Source: Christiangramia sp. OXR-203
Lineage (GTDB): Bacteria; Bacteroidota; Bacteroidia; Flavobacteriales; Flavobacteriaceae
Length of the DNA stretch: 64,000 nt
Direction: 5' to 3'
Assembly (NCBI RefSeq): GCF_034372165.1
Contig: NZ_CP139698.1
Location: 310,001-374,000 of the forward strand
Below the pieces are notes generated by a model. That model was not told where the DNA came from. It did not search any database and saw only the letters and a list, made by a program, of their open reading frames with translations. This document shows positions 27,866 to 37,873 of the stretch, one piece after another (position 1 is the stretch's first letter; each line of letters opens with the position of its first letter). A program made the position numbers and the translations under genes.

Positions 27866-28378
27866 TTATTGCGGCTGAAATATTCCAGAATCCTCAAATT
27901 TTATACTTTCAGCAAATTCTTCTTCCCCTTCATTAATGGTGATATCTGCGGTTACATCGAAGCTTATATTCCATTTCATATTACCGATCTTTTGTGCAGT
28001 GATCTCACCAGATGTCGCTCTTCTGAAATCTGTAACAGGACAAAAGCAGGAACGTCTTAAATAGGTGTTGCTGACATCAAAATCATTGGTAGTTAGCTGA
28101 AAATCTTCAGTATTTGCAGCAAGTTCAAAATATAAATACTTATCCACACCGCTATCTGCAAGTTCTGGATCTGATGCTTTACTATAAGTATATTCAAAAA
28201 CCAGCTGATCTCCATCAATAACTTCAACAAAAGTACCGAAGTCATTTTCACTGATTTTCAAGGCTGAATTTTCATGTACGATATATTCGACCGATTCTTT
28301 GATTCCTGTAGCGTCATCAGATTTATCACAGGACATTAGAATGATGGAAAGGAAGAGTAGAAGGCTATTTCTTTTCAT
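27866..28378 (-). CDS. Predicted lipoprotein, smaller of a tandem pair
   Basis: A 170-residue predicted lipoprotein with lipobox LMSC (Cys at about 17). It corresponds to the C-terminal domain of the next gene downstream, 36 bases away. It carries an additional RRSCFCP cysteine pair. The mature protein is acidic and beta-rich. Surface or periplasmic location is inferred; no known family. Confidence 0.75.
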   Translation of the reverse strand: MKRNSLLLFLSIILMSCDKSDDATGIKESVEYIVHENSALKISENDFGTFVEVIDGDQLVFEYTYSKASDPELADSGVDKYLYFELAANTEDFQLTTNDFDVSNTYLRRSCFCPVTDFRRATSGEITAQKIGNMKWNISFDVTADITINEGEEEFAESIKFEDSGIFQPQ

Positions 28379-28568
28379 AATTGAAGTTTGTAATTATTAG
28401 ATGGCCATTTTCTGAAATGGTTGCGTTTAATCTGTGAAACAATCATGATTTCAGACTACGTGGTAGGAGAATGCTGCGCAGTTTTGGATTAGTAGCCTTC
28501 AATATTTATCTCAAATTATCACAGTTGCTGACTACTGCGAAATGAGTGCTCTGATCGTCAGTTTATTA

Positions 28569-28967
28569 TTAATTTAAACTATTTATATCTATAGATTCAA
28601 ACCAGTTTTTTCCATCGATGTTCATTTCTACAGTATCGAGCAAATATCTTTCCCGGCGGATATTATCACTATAAGCATTGCTCAACTTCTGATCCAGATC
28701 GATCAATTTGGCCATAGGTAGATTCTTATCTGCGAAAATTCTATATACGATCTGCTGATCAATTCTGAATGGTTTGTTTCTCACAATTTCTGAAACTTTT
28801 TGTTCAATATTTTCAATTTCAGTTCTTTCAGTTTCGACATAATAAGTTTCTTCAGCATTAATAAAGATATTGACATAAAACGGCTGGGTTTCCTGAGCTG
28901 AAGCTTGAGAAAGCATCTGACTTCCGAAGAAAGTGAACAGGCAGATAAGAATAGACTTGTGTATCAT
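28569..28967 (-). CDS. Exported protein resembling an ExbD periplasmic domain
   Basis: A 132-residue protein with a signal peptide ending near SQASAQ. The mature part reads like the periplasmic domain of ExbD/TolR: a strand-helix start (TYYVETERTEIENIEQKVSE) followed by VYRIFADKNLPMAKLIDLDQ, the pattern normally seen as ADKxxPYGxVIxVMD. There is no transmembrane anchor of the ExbD type and no exbB or tonB gene beside it. Assignment is a pattern-level inference and could be wrong. Confidence 0.5.
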   Translation of the reverse strand: MIHKSILICLFTFFGSQMLSQASAQETQPFYVNIFINAEETYYVETERTEIENIEQKVSEIVRNKPFRIDQQIVYRIFADKNLPMAKLIDLDQKLSNAYSDNIRRERYLLDTVEMNIDGKNWFESIDINSLN

Positions 28968-29149
28968 AAGGTTGTTGGATAGTTGGTTAGAGTTGATTAT
29001 GAGATAATTATTATGGTGCTAAGTTTATCCGTTATCAAAATTTGCTATCAGAAATGAGTATTCATCTGGTCCATTATTCGTGTTTCTAATTTCTAAAATA
29101 CATTTTTATGCAAAATCTCTCATTTGACCGGAAAGATGTTGGAAGTTTT

Positions 29150-29821
29150 TCACGTTATCCACTCTCTAATTTGAAATTCGCCTATAGTATCATTTTCTTT
29201 AGTGAGTAAATAATAATGGGTGCCACCGGACGAATTACCACTGCGGAATTTTATTAAATATTTACCTACTTTTATTTTGCTAGCCTTGTGCTTTGATACT
29301 TTATCATACGCAGAAAATTGTAATTCCTTCAGAACTAAGAAATTTAAATGATAAGATTTGAACGTTAGACTATCACGTTTTCCTTTCTCTATCTGTACAA
29401 GTTCCTTTTCCAATTTTTTTAACCGATCTAAATTCCATGATTCCTCTCCAGAATTTTTAATATCATTTTCAATTCTTTGCATTACATCACTTAAGCAATA
29501 AGAGAAAATCATATTTTCTTGTGTTATGAATAGCTTTTGAGAACAATTTATCGTGTCCATTTCTCTAGTTGACCAAACGCTTGTCATGCTAAAACTACTA
29601 TCATAATTATCATCGGAAGTTCCTTTGAGGTCAATATGATCTTCAAAAATTGTGTCACCACTATATCTGTATATAACTTTAAGACTATCTGCAAATAATT
29701 TGGTTTCAGTTCTATTAGATTTTACTTCTTTTTTGATTTCATGTTGAACTTTATCATCGTCTTCGTGCGATTTACATCCTATAAAAATTAATACGATCAA
29801 AATTCCAGTAAGTATTCTCAT
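29150..29821 (-). CDS. Predicted lipoprotein, unknown function
   Basis: A 223-residue protein with a lipoprotein signal (ILIVLIFIGCKSHEDDD, Cys at about residue 16), a Lys/Glu-rich linker, and a mature domain with a charged helical middle. No family recognised. It stands alone between short gaps. Confidence 0.65.
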   Translation of the reverse strand: MRILTGILIVLIFIGCKSHEDDDKVQHEIKKEVKSNRTETKLFADSLKVIYRYSGDTIFEDHIDLKGTSDDNYDSSFSMTSVWSTREMDTINCSQKLFITQENMIFSYCLSDVMQRIENDIKNSGEESWNLDRLKKLEKELVQIEKGKRDSLTFKSYHLNFLVLKELQFSAYDKVSKHKASKIKVGKYLIKFRSGNSSGGTHYYLLTKENDTIGEFQIREWIT

Positions 29822-29997
29822 CCCTGTTTAAAAATTATTAAAAAGTGTTCTCGAATATAATTTATACGTTTTCAAATGCTTACAAACGAAAGTAAACAAC
29901 TACAAGTGCTTTACGACCGATTAGTCTTTGCTCTTCACTACATCTTTGTCCTGTTGAAATGAACGAATGATTTTCAACTGCAATAAAATCTTTAGTT

Positions 29998-30330
29998 ATG
30001 AGCACTTTAAGAAACACAGTACAATTGATCGGGCATGTAGGGAATGAGCCTGAAATCGTAAACCTTGAATCTGGAAAGAAATTAGCCAAATTTTCGGTAG
30101 CCACCAATGAAAGTTATAAGAATTCAAAAGGTGAGAAAATAACTGATACACAATGGCACAATATCGTTGCCTGGGGCAAAACCGCTGAACTGGTTGAAAA
30201 TTACGTTCCGAAAGGGAAAGAAATCGGAATCGAAGGAAAACTAACCAGCAGAAGTTACGAGGATAAAGATGGAATTAAAAGATATGTAACTGAAGTAGTT
30301 TGCCAGGAGCTCTTGCTACTCGGTAAATAG
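29998..30330 (+). CDS. ssb: Single-stranded DNA-binding protein, short form
   Basis: A 110-residue OB-fold SSB. It starts with the classic STLRNTVQLIGHVGNEPEI and contains WHNIVAWGKTAELVENYVPKGKE. It ends soon after the OB fold and lacks the acidic C-terminal tail that full-length SSB uses to recruit partners. It is therefore probably a second, accessory SSB and not the replication SSB. Single gene; the convergent neighbour ends ten bases away. Confidence 0.9.
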   Translation: MSTLRNTVQLIGHVGNEPEIVNLESGKKLAKFSVATNESYKNSKGEKITDTQWHNIVAWGKTAELVENYVPKGKEIGIEGKLTSRSYEDKDGIKRYVTEVVCQELLLLGK

Positions 30331-30340
30331 TAGATAGTTC

Positions 30341-31243
30341 TTAAAAATAGATCTGCTGGGCAGCTCTATAAGTGTTGGCGTGAGCTTCGATGATATATTT
30401 GATCTCTTTTGAATAACCACCGCCCATGCTGCACTCCACAGGAATTTGAAGATCGTGGCAGGTTTGTAATACGAACCTGTCACGTTCTTTACATCCTTGT
30501 ATGGTACAGGAAAGTCGGCCAAGTTTGTCGGTTTCTAAAATATCCACTCCACAGAGGTAGAAAATAAAATCGGGTTTTGTTCTTTCTATAAGTTCTGGAA
30601 GAACTTCTTTTAGCTGCTTGAGGTAAGCTTCATCACCTGTGGCATCCGGGATTTCAATATCCAGGTCAGAAGTTTCTTTTCTAAAAGGGTAGTTTCCCTT
30701 TCCATGCATCGAAAATGTGAATACAGAATCATCATTTTGAAAAATCTCAGCTGTACCATTTCCCTGATGTACGTCCAGGTCTACGATCAGAATTTTTTGA
30801 GCCAGATTTTGATCTTGTAGATATCGGGCGGCGATTGCCTGATCGTTCAATAAACAGAATGCTTCAGCTCTATCTGAAAAAGCATGGTGAGTTCCACCAG
30901 CTATATTCATGGAAACACCATATTCAAGTGCATAATTGCAGGCATCGATCGTTCCCTGTGCAATAACTTGTTCTCTATCCACAAGTTCCTGTGAAAGTGG
31001 AAATCCTGAAACTCTGATCTCTTTTTTGCTAAGATCCAGATTTTTCAGTCTCTCAACATAGGTTGCAGTATGGGCTCTTAAAATCAAACTCTCATCGATG
31101 AGGTCAGGCTTAAAAAAATTCTCATCCTCACAGGTGCCTTCATGCAATAATTGCTTTGGAAGCAGATCATACTTTTCCATAGGAAACCTGTGACCTTCTG
31201 GCAATGGATGTTTATAAATGGGATGAAAGGCAATTTTGAGCAT
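30341..31243 (-). CDS. Histone deacetylase family (acetoin utilisation AcuC-like) hydrolase
   Basis: A 300-residue zinc hydrolase of the HDAC/AcuC/acetylpolyamine amidohydrolase superfamily. The catalytic His pair is in GGTHHA. Zinc ligands are in IVDLDVHQGNGTA (Asp and His) and in CGVDILETDKLG (Asp). It probably deacetylates a lysine or polyamine. The conserved start MLKIAFHPIYKHPLPEGHRFP supports the ATG at 31243, which directly follows the T-run of the metG terminator. Confidence 0.9.
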   Translation of the reverse strand: MLKIAFHPIYKHPLPEGHRFPMEKYDLLPKQLLHEGTCEDENFFKPDLIDESLILRAHTATYVERLKNLDLSKKEIRVSGFPLSQELVDREQVIAQGTIDACNYALEYGVSMNIAGGTHHAFSDRAEAFCLLNDQAIAARYLQDQNLAQKILIVDLDVHQGNGTAEIFQNDDSVFTFSMHGKGNYPFRKETSDLDIEIPDATGDEAYLKQLKEVLPELIERTKPDFIFYLCGVDILETDKLGRLSCTIQGCKERDRFVLQTCHDLQIPVECSMGGGYSKEIKYIIEAHANTYRAAQQIYF

Positions 31244-31272
31244 AAAAAAAGCCTGGAAAGTAATTTCCAGGC
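31244..31272 (-). terminator. metG terminator touching the HDAC-like start codon
   Basis: On the minus strand GCCTGGAAA, loop TTAC, TTTCCAGGC and seven Ts form a textbook intrinsic terminator. The last T is immediately followed by the ATG of the next gene at 31243. No TAnnTTTG box lies between. Confidence 0.8.
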
Positions 31273-31283
31273 GATTTGAGTTT

Positions 31284-33359
31284 TTAATTTATCGTGATTC
31301 CGTTGGAGACATTATCCTCATCAGGATTCACAAAAACAAGTTTTCCTTCTTTGTTTTCGGTCATCAGGATCATTCCTTCGCTTTCAACTCCGCGTAATTT
31401 TCTGGGAGCAAGGTTTACCAGCACAGTCACTTTTTTACCTATAATATCTTCTGCTTTAAAATGTTCAGCAATACCGGAAACTACAGTTCTCTGGTCAATT
31501 CCAGTATCAACTTTAAGAATCATTAGCTTTTTGGTTTTGGCCATCTTTTCAGCTTCTATAATAGTTCCAACACGCAGATCCATTTTAGTGAAATCCTCAA
31601 AAGTAGCAATCTCTTTTTGCGGTTCAGCTTTCTGATTTTCCATTTCGTTCGCTGCTTTGGTAGCTTTTAATTTTTCCAATTGTTGCTCCATTTGTTCATC
31701 TTCTATTTTACTGAAAAGTAGTTCCGCTTTTCCAATTTGATGACCTGCAGGAATTAATGCTTCCCGGGTACCAATAATGTCCCAGTCTGGGGTAGTGGAA
31801 GTATTCTCTCCAGTTTGATTCAGCATCCGCTTTAATTTAGCGGAAGTGAATGGGAGGAAAGGTTCGCTGATAATACTGAGTGCGCTGGCAATTTGAAGTG
31901 CCACGTACATGATCGTTTTAACACGATCTTCATCAGTTTTAATTTGCTTCCATGGCTCTTCATCAGCCAGGTATTTATTTCCAAGTCTGGCCAGATTCAT
32001 CAATTCACCCTGAGCTTCACGAAAACGGTATTTTTCAATTGAACTCGCGATTACCGATGGATATGCTTTTAATTCAGCAATGGTCTGTTCATCCACTTCA
32101 GTATACTCTCCCGGCTGCGGAATTATTCCGTCGTAATATTTGTTGGTTAACACCACTACGCGGTTAATAAAGTTTCCGAAGATAGCGACCAGCTCATTAT
32201 TGTTTCTCGCCTGAAAATCTTTCCAGGTAAAATCGTTGTCTTTTGTTTCCGGAGCATTTGCAGTCAACACATAACGCAATACATCCTGTTGATCTGGAAA
32301 ATCCTGCAGGTATTCATGTAGCCATACCGCCCAGTTCTTTGAAGTTGAAAGTTTTTTACCTTCAAGATTCAGAAATTCATTTGCGGGCACATTTTCTGGT
32401 AAAATATAATCACCATGAGCTTTCAGCATTGTTGGGAATATGATACAGTGAAAAACGATGTTGTCTTTCCCAATAAAATGAACCAGTTTGGTGTTTTCAT
32501 CTTTCCAGTAAGGTTCCCAGTCTTTTCCTTCTCGCTCTGCCCATTCTTTAGTAGAAGAAATATATCCAATGGGAGCGTCGAACCAAACATAGAGCACTTT
32601 GCCTTCGCCACCTTCCACTGGAACTGGGATTCCCCAGTCAAGATCTCTGGTTACCGCGCGGGCTCTTAAACCATCGTCGATCCAGGATTTCACCTGACCA
32701 TAAACGTTGCTTTTCCAGTCAGCTTTGTGTCCTTTCAGGATCCATTCCTTTAGAAAATCTTCATATTGGTCCAATGGTAAAAACCAGTGTTTAGTTTCTT
32801 TTAAAGTTGGAACGGCACCGGTAATAGCAGATTTCGGATTAATAAGATCTGTTGCATTCAATGAAGTTCCGCAGTTTTCACACTGGTCTCCATACGCTTC
32901 TTCATTCCCGCATTTTGGGCAGGTTCCAGTTACAAATCTATCGGCTAGAAACTGGTTTGCCTCAACATCATATAATTGTTCGGTAGATTCTTCAATAAAT
33001 TTACCATCCTCATACATCTTCTTAAAAAAGTCTGAAGCGGTTTTATGATGAACATCACCTGAAGTCCTGGAGTAGTTATCGAAGGTAATTCCGAAGTCTT
33101 CAAAAGAGGTTTTGATGATCGCATTGTACTTGTCTACTACATCCTGCGGACTCACACCTTCTTTCTTGGCCTTGATCGTAATTGGCACACCGTGCTCATC
33201 ACTTCCACAAACAAATGCTACATCATGTCCCTGCATTCGTAAAAATCTGGAATAAATATCTGCAGGTACATAAACGCCTGCTAGGTGTCCAATATGAATA
33301 GGCCCGTTCGTATAAGGTAAAGCCGCTGTGATCGTAAATCTCTGAGGATTTTTGCTCAT
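31284..33359 (-). CDS. metG: Methionyl-tRNA synthetase
   Basis: A 691-residue class I synthetase that charges tRNA-Met. HIGH-type motif [10 protein letters not shown] is near residue 22, zinc knuckle [17 protein letters not shown] near 145-160, and KLSTSK is the KMSKS motif. The C-terminal 110 residues form the tRNA-binding OB domain ([11 protein letters not shown]). A charged linker separates it. An in-frame start 13 codons upstream exists, but [19 protein letters not shown] is the family N-terminus. Confidence 0.96.
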   Translation of the reverse strand: MSKNPQRFTITAALPYTNGPIHIGHLAGVYVPADIYSRFLRMQGHDVAFVCGSDEHGVPITIKAKKEGVSPQDVVDKYNAIIKTSFEDFGITFDNYSRTSGDVHHKTASDFFKKMYEDGKFIEESTEQLYDVEANQFLADRFVTGTCPKCGNEEAYGDQCENCGTSLNATDLINPKSAITGAVPTLKETKHWFLPLDQYEDFLKEWILKGHKADWKSNVYGQVKSWIDDGLRARAVTRDLDWGIPVPVEGGEGKVLYVWFDAPIGYISSTKEWAEREGKDWEPYWKDENTKLVHFIGKDNIVFHCIIFPTMLKAHGDYILPENVPANEFLNLEGKKLSTSKNWAVWLHEYLQDFPDQQDVLRYVLTANAPETKDNDFTWKDFQARNNNELVAIFGNFINRVVVLTNKYYDGIIPQPGEYTEVDEQTIAELKAYPSVIASSIEKYRFREAQGELMNLARLGNKYLADEEPWKQIKTDEDRVKTIMYVALQIASALSIISEPFLPFTSAKLKRMLNQTGENTSTTPDWDIIGTREALIPAGHQIGKAELLFSKIEDEQMEQQLEKLKATKAANEMENQKAEPQKEIATFEDFTKMDLRVGTIIEAEKMAKTKKLMILKVDTGIDQRTVVSGIAEHFKAEDIIGKKVTVLVNLAPRKLRGVESEGMILMTENKEGKLVFVNPDEDNVSNGITIN

Positions 33360-33481
33360 TAGAATAAGTAAATTTTTAAGAGCGGTAAAGTTAAGCAAAG
33401 ACGTTCGAATACGCGTTAAATTCTTGTAAAAGCGGAACCTTGTGGAGCTTATCTGTATACTTTTACTACAAAAAACTTCAA

Positions 33482-34063
33482 ATGCGTAAAATTCTAGCCG
33501 TTGTTGGTCTACTGGCCATAGTTTCCTGTAATAGTAATAAAGCTGTAACTGGCTCTAAGGATATTTATAGTCTTGAAAATTTAAGCCGAATGTCTTCGGA
33601 AGATATTTCGCGAAATTACCCACAATCCAACATGGAAGAAGGAGTGGATGAATTTGAGGAAGGAACCGAGACTAAACCTTATAGTATACTTTTTCCTGAA
33701 ACTGAAGACGAGGTTTTGATCACCTGGCAAACTGAAGAGAAGAAAAAGGTGAGTTCTATTAACTATTCCGGGCAAGGAAGATGGGCCATTGCTCATGGAA
33801 TTAAGGTTGGAATGAGCCTGGATGAACTAAATAAACTAAATGCCAGACCAGTGTCTTTTTACGGTTTTGGATGGGATTATAGCGGAGCTGTAGACTGGAA
33901 TGGTGGAAAACTTGCGAAATCCGGAATTGGTGTTTTCCTGAAAACAGATAAGGATATTCCTAATAAATTCTATGGTGATAAGATCGTAAAAGCCAGTAAA
34001 GAAGAAATTGATGCTCTTGAACTTCAGGTAGGATCTGTGATGTTGATGAATGAGGTGAACTAG
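33482..34063 (+). CDS. Predicted lipoprotein, unknown function
   Basis: A 193-residue protein with the lipoprotein signal [18 protein letters not shown] (lipobox IVSC). The mature domain has a [15 protein letters not shown] helix like those in small periplasmic proteins and several Trp/Gly turns. The chosen ATG begins the signal peptide; 14 upstream in-frame codons are not part of it. Eight bases ahead of yraN, likely cotranscribed. Confidence 0.7.
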   Translation: MRKILAVVGLLAIVSCNSNKAVTGSKDIYSLENLSRMSSEDISRNYPQSNMEEGVDEFEEGTETKPYSILFPETEDEVLITWQTEEKKKVSSINYSGQGRWAIAHGIKVGMSLDELNKLNARPVSFYGFGWDYSGAVDWNGGKLAKSGIGVFLKTDKDIPNKFYGDKIVKASKEEIDALELQVGSVMLMNEVN

Positions 34064-34071
34064 GTTTACGA

Positions 34072-34431
34072 ATGGCCACTCATAATGATCTGGGTAAAAA
34101 AGGGGAGGAGTTAGCAGTACAGTTTCTTCTGAAAAACAATTACGAGATCCTGGAGCGTAATTTCAGATACCGTAAAGCTGAAGTAGATATCATTGCCAGA
34201 GAAGCTGATACTTTAATAGCGGTCGAAGTAAAATCTCGAAGCTCCGTCTATTTTGGGAATCCTGAAGACTTTGTGAAACCTGCACAGATCAAATTACTTG
34301 TGCAAGCAATGAATTACTATTCGGAAAAGCATGATACAGATCTGGAGATCAGGTTTGATATTATAGCGATCACAAAATCTGGATCCAATTACGAAATTGA
34401 ACATATTACCGATGCTTTTCTGCATTTTTAA
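34072..34431 (+). CDS. YraN family (UPF0102) endonuclease-like protein
   Basis: A 119-residue protein with the nuclease-like core of this family: the GKKGEELAVQFLL helix, then AEVDIIARE and AVEVKSR giving the Asp39, Glu52, Lys54 set of a PD-(D/E)xK active site. The physiological role of YraN is not settled. A strong terminator follows. Confidence 0.9.
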   Translation: MATHNDLGKKGEELAVQFLLKNNYEILERNFRYRKAEVDIIAREADTLIAVEVKSRSSVYFGNPEDFVKPAQIKLLVQAMNYYSEKHDTDLEIRFDIIAITKSGSNYEIEHITDAFLHF

Positions 34432-34454
34432 AGGCTTCTTATTAGTTAGGTAAT

Positions 34455-34487
34455 AAAAAAAAAGCCGGTCGAAAGACCGGCTTTTTT
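34455..34487 (+). terminator. Bidirectional terminator between yraN and the M13 peptidase gene
   Basis: AAAAAAGCCGGTC, GAAA tetraloop, GACCGGCTTTTTT: a 13-pair stem with A-run and T-run that would work on both strands, ending the two convergent genes. Confidence 0.88.
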
Positions 34488-34510
34488 AATGCAATAAATT
34501 TCAGAAGCTG

Positions 34511-36583
34511 TTACCAGATTCTTACTCTATCTTCAGGTTTTACATACATCTTATCACCTTCTTCAATAGTAAATGCATCATACCATGCATCGATATTCTG
34601 TAGTGGTACATAAGCTCGGTACATTCCAGGAGAATGAGAATCGGTTTTGATCCTGTTTCTCATCGCTTCATCTCTCATTTTGGTTCTCCAAACGGTAGCC
34701 CAGGAAAGGAAGAACCTCTGTTCTGGAGTAAATCCATCTATTTTACCAGGGTTTTCATTGTTTTCAAGGTGAATTTGTAATCCATCGTAAGCAGCGTTCA
34801 CTCCTCCAAGATCACCGATATTTTCACCTAAGGTGAATTTTCCATTAATGTAGACACTGTCCAATACTTCAATAGCGCTGTATTGCTCCGCCAGGTCATT
34901 TCCTAAAGTTTCAAATTCTTCAAGATCTTTCTCAGTCCACCAGTTGTTAAGGTTTCCTTCAGCATCAAATCTTGCACCGCTATCATCAAAACCGTGTGAT
35001 ATCTCATGACCTATTACAGCGCCAATTCCACCATAATTGACCGCAGCATCTGCTTTATAATCGTAGAATGGTGGTTGTAGAATTGCCGCCGGGAATACGA
35101 TCTCGTTATAACGTGGATTGTAGTAAGCATTCACTGTTTGTGGTGACATAAACCATTCACCCTTATCGACTGGCTGTCCAAGATCCGCCATGTTCTCTGC
35201 AACTCTCCATTTTTGAGCGTTCAGCATGTTCTGGAAATAAGACCCTCCTTCTTCAGGTGAGGTGATTTCTAGATCTGCGTAATCTTTCCACTCATCAGGA
35301 TATCCAATCTTTACATTGAAAGTACTAAGTTTTTCAAGCGCTTTCTTCTTGGTATCCTCGCTCATCCAGCTAAGATTATTGATTCTATTCTCATAAGCTT
35401 TCAGGATGTTGTCCACCATTTCCTGAGCTTTTTTCTTCGCTTCTGCCGGGAAATGTTCTTCAACATAAAGTTTTCCAAGAGCTTCACCTAAAGTCCCATT
35501 GATAGAACTAAGAGCTCTTTCATTTCTAGGACGTTGTTCTTTTGCTCCCTGAAGTGTTTTACTGTAAAATTCCCACTTTTCAGTTTCGAGATCTGTAGTA
35601 AGTGCGCTTGCAGCTCCGTTAAAAAGATCCCATTTTAAATAGGTTTTCCAGTCTTCTACAGAATTTTCAGCAATGATTTGCTGTAATGCTTTCATATATT
35701 TTGGCTGGGAAACGATGATCGTATCAAGATCCTTTGCACCAATCCCATCAAAATAAACTTTCCAGTTCATAGCCGGAGTCATCTTTTGCAACTCGGCAAC
35801 GGTCATTGGGTTATAGGTATTTCGGGCATCACGACGTTCTACTTTATCCAGTTTTGGCTCAGCAAGTCTGGTTTCAAACTTCAGGATCGTTTCAGCAGCA
35901 TTTTTCGCTTCTTCTTCTGAATAGTCAAGATACTGTAGCATATCTGCGACGTAAGCTTTGTATTTCGTTCGGGTTTCCTTGGAATCTGAATCATTCTGAA
36001 GATAATAATCTCTTTCAGGTAATCCCAGACCAGAAGGGTTCAGGTAAGCAGCGTTCATATCAGAATTTTTGCTGTCTGCACCAACACCAAAGCTGAAGAA
36101 TCCGGCACTTCCGTATTCGCTCATTTCAACTAGGAAATTTTGAAGATCTTCTTTGTTCTGGATAGAATCGATCTTTGCCAGGTAAGGTTGTACCGGCTCA
36201 ATTCCCTGCTCATTTCTGGCAACAGTATCCATGATACTTTTGTAAAGATATACAGCTTTTGCCTGGTCTGTTGAAGCATCAAGACGATCGCTTGCAGCCA
36301 TTTTTTCCAGAAGACCAAGAGCATCCTCATCGGTTCTTTGTCTTAATTCGTCGAAACTTCCCCAACGGGTTCTGTCTCCAGGAATTTCTGTACTATCGAG
36401 CCAGCGTCCATTTACATAGCGAAAGAAATCTTCTTTAGCAGTTGTAGATGTATCCATGTAAGCAAGGTTGATACCATGGATCTTATCATCTTTTTCCTCA
36501 GTTCTTTTTTCGTCATCATTACAGGCGGTAAACATTCCTGCGCTGAGAACAGATAAAAACAAAATTCTGTTTATTCTTTTCAT
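34511..36583 (-). CDS. M13 family metallopeptidase (neprilysin-like)
   Basis: A 690-residue zinc endopeptidase anchored as a lipoprotein (MKRINRILFLSVLSAGMFTA followed by Cys). Zinc motif GHEISHGFDD in the C-terminal third, third ligand Glu in GENIGDLGG, and substrate-binding NAYYNP are all present. Full family length. It would degrade peptides in the periplasm or at the surface. It stands apart from its neighbours. Confidence 0.93.
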   Translation of the reverse strand: MKRINRILFLSVLSAGMFTACNDDEKRTEEKDDKIHGINLAYMDTSTTAKEDFFRYVNGRWLDSTEIPGDRTRWGSFDELRQRTDEDALGLLEKMAASDRLDASTDQAKAVYLYKSIMDTVARNEQGIEPVQPYLAKIDSIQNKEDLQNFLVEMSEYGSAGFFSFGVGADSKNSDMNAAYLNPSGLGLPERDYYLQNDSDSKETRTKYKAYVADMLQYLDYSEEEAKNAAETILKFETRLAEPKLDKVERRDARNTYNPMTVAELQKMTPAMNWKVYFDGIGAKDLDTIIVSQPKYMKALQQIIAENSVEDWKTYLKWDLFNGAASALTTDLETEKWEFYSKTLQGAKEQRPRNERALSSINGTLGEALGKLYVEEHFPAEAKKKAQEMVDNILKAYENRINNLSWMSEDTKKKALEKLSTFNVKIGYPDEWKDYADLEITSPEEGGSYFQNMLNAQKWRVAENMADLGQPVDKGEWFMSPQTVNAYYNPRYNEIVFPAAILQPPFYDYKADAAVNYGGIGAVIGHEISHGFDDSGARFDAEGNLNNWWTEKDLEEFETLGNDLAEQYSAIEVLDSVYINGKFTLGENIGDLGGVNAAYDGLQIHLENNENPGKIDGFTPEQRFFLSWATVWRTKMRDEAMRNRIKTDSHSPGMYRAYVPLQNIDAWYDAFTIEEGDKMYVKPEDRVRIW

Positions 36584-36729
36584 TGTTCTAGTTAAGAATT
36601 ATAAAATAATCTGGCTAATGTAGCAAAACGGTCAAAATAATTCATAATTCAGCCTCGCCGAATTGAGAACAACCTACTGAAAATTAATAATTAAGATTGA
36701 TGTTAATTCTTATCTATTCTGAAAAGAAA

Positions 36730-37260
36730 CTATTTGTTTTTCAATTCTGAAATCAGATTCTTATCGAATTGGGATTTTAAACTGGTAAGTTCATCTACAT
36801 TTTCATTAGGCACTGCGATGGAAAGTACGTAATGATGAATCTTCCATTTACCATCTTCTTTAGCAACTACTCCAGAACCTCTGCAAATTCCCATTTGGGT
36901 GTCCAGAAGTTCATCAAACCAGGCAATTTTTGAGTTCTGGTGTACATAAATATTTCTTTGAATCGAAGTGAAATTCCATGCTTTGCCTGAGTCAAAATAT
37001 GGTTTAGCGAACTTTTTAAATTCTTCCGCAGTCCAGTTTTCAGTAGCATCAGTCCCAATAAATATGGCATCATTAGTCATTAGACCAAAGTATGTTTTGA
37101 ATTCAGTATTGGCGGCAGCAAGATACCAGCTGTCCAGCGTTTCACTTACTCTTTCACTGATCGCTGTCTTATTTTTTTCTGGATCCTTTACCTGTGCATG
37201 CAATGGCAACACGGTGAGAAATGCGAAAACGAATAGAAATTTTAAAGCTGAATTTTTCAT
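36730..37260 (-). CDS. Exported SnoaL/DUF4440-like protein
   Basis: A 176-residue protein with signal peptide ending in LHAQ. The mature part has the NTF2-like cone fold pattern: helix with LDSWYLAAANTEFKTYFGLM, then TNDAIFIGTD, and WKIHHYVLSIAVPN at the end, as in SnoaL_3/DUF4440 proteins. Enzymatic or ligand-binding role unknown. Sixteen bases after the upstream lipoprotein gene, probably one operon. Confidence 0.8.
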   Translation of the reverse strand: MKNSALKFLFVFAFLTVLPLHAQVKDPEKNKTAISERVSETLDSWYLAAANTEFKTYFGLMTNDAIFIGTDATENWTAEEFKKFAKPYFDSGKAWNFTSIQRNIYVHQNSKIAWFDELLDTQMGICRGSGVVAKEDGKWKIHHYVLSIAVPNENVDELTSLKSQFDKNLISELKNK

Positions 37261-37276
37261 TGGTCGAATATTTGTT

Positions 37277-37855
37277 TTAAGATACTACATTTTCAACGGT
37301 ATCTTCAGTTACTGTTGAATCCATTTCTCTTTCCAATCTTTCAAATTCATCCAACTCCTTCTCAAAATCTTCAAGAGTTTTCAGAAATAATTCATTCATC
37401 TGAAGTTTGAGATTATTGAATTCCAGGTAGATCTCTTTGGCTGTACGATCAATATCCTTTACATCTGGTTGTTGTTTATTAGAATACTGCTCCAATAGAC
37501 TTGCTTTTGTCTTTAAGACATTCAATCTGGCTTCCACAGGAACCGCTCTAAGACTATCAGGCAGAGAAATGCTAAGTGAATTCATGATCTGGGAAATCGC
37601 CGTAGCATTATTCATGACCTTACGAGTCGTAGTATTTTCAAGTTTCTTTACTTCATTTTGAGCAGTGATAAATTCCAGCCAGTTGGAAGCATATTTCTTT
37701 GCTTCCGGTTCAAGATCAAAACCGCGAGTATCTATATCGATCTTCTTATCATAGGATATGCTGTCATTTGTTTCGTTGCTATTCTGGCTATCTTCTGCTT
37801 CAGATTTGCAGGATATCAAACAAAGAAATATTATAACGAATAGAGGGAATTTCAT
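37277..37855 (-). CDS. Coiled-coil lipoprotein
   Basis: A 192-residue predicted lipoprotein (lipobox LISC at about residue 16). The mature part is almost wholly helical with heptad-like Leu/Ile spacing, especially near the C-terminus (LKTLEDFEKELDEFERLERE). No family recognised. First gene of a two-gene unit with the SnoaL-like gene. Confidence 0.65.
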   Translation of the reverse strand: MKFPLFVIIFLCLISCKSEAEDSQNSNETNDSISYDKKIDIDTRGFDLEPEAKKYASNWLEFITAQNEVKKLENTTTRKVMNNATAISQIMNSLSISLPDSLRAVPVEARLNVLKTKASLLEQYSNKQQPDVKDIDRTAKEIYLEFNNLKLQMNELFLKTLEDFEKELDEFERLEREMDSTVTEDTVENVVS

Positions 37856-37873
37856 AAGTGATAATTAAATGAA

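Noticed and set aside
29880-30107. 75-codon minus-strand frame opposite ssb
   Set aside because: It is antisense to the conserved OB-fold coding sequence.
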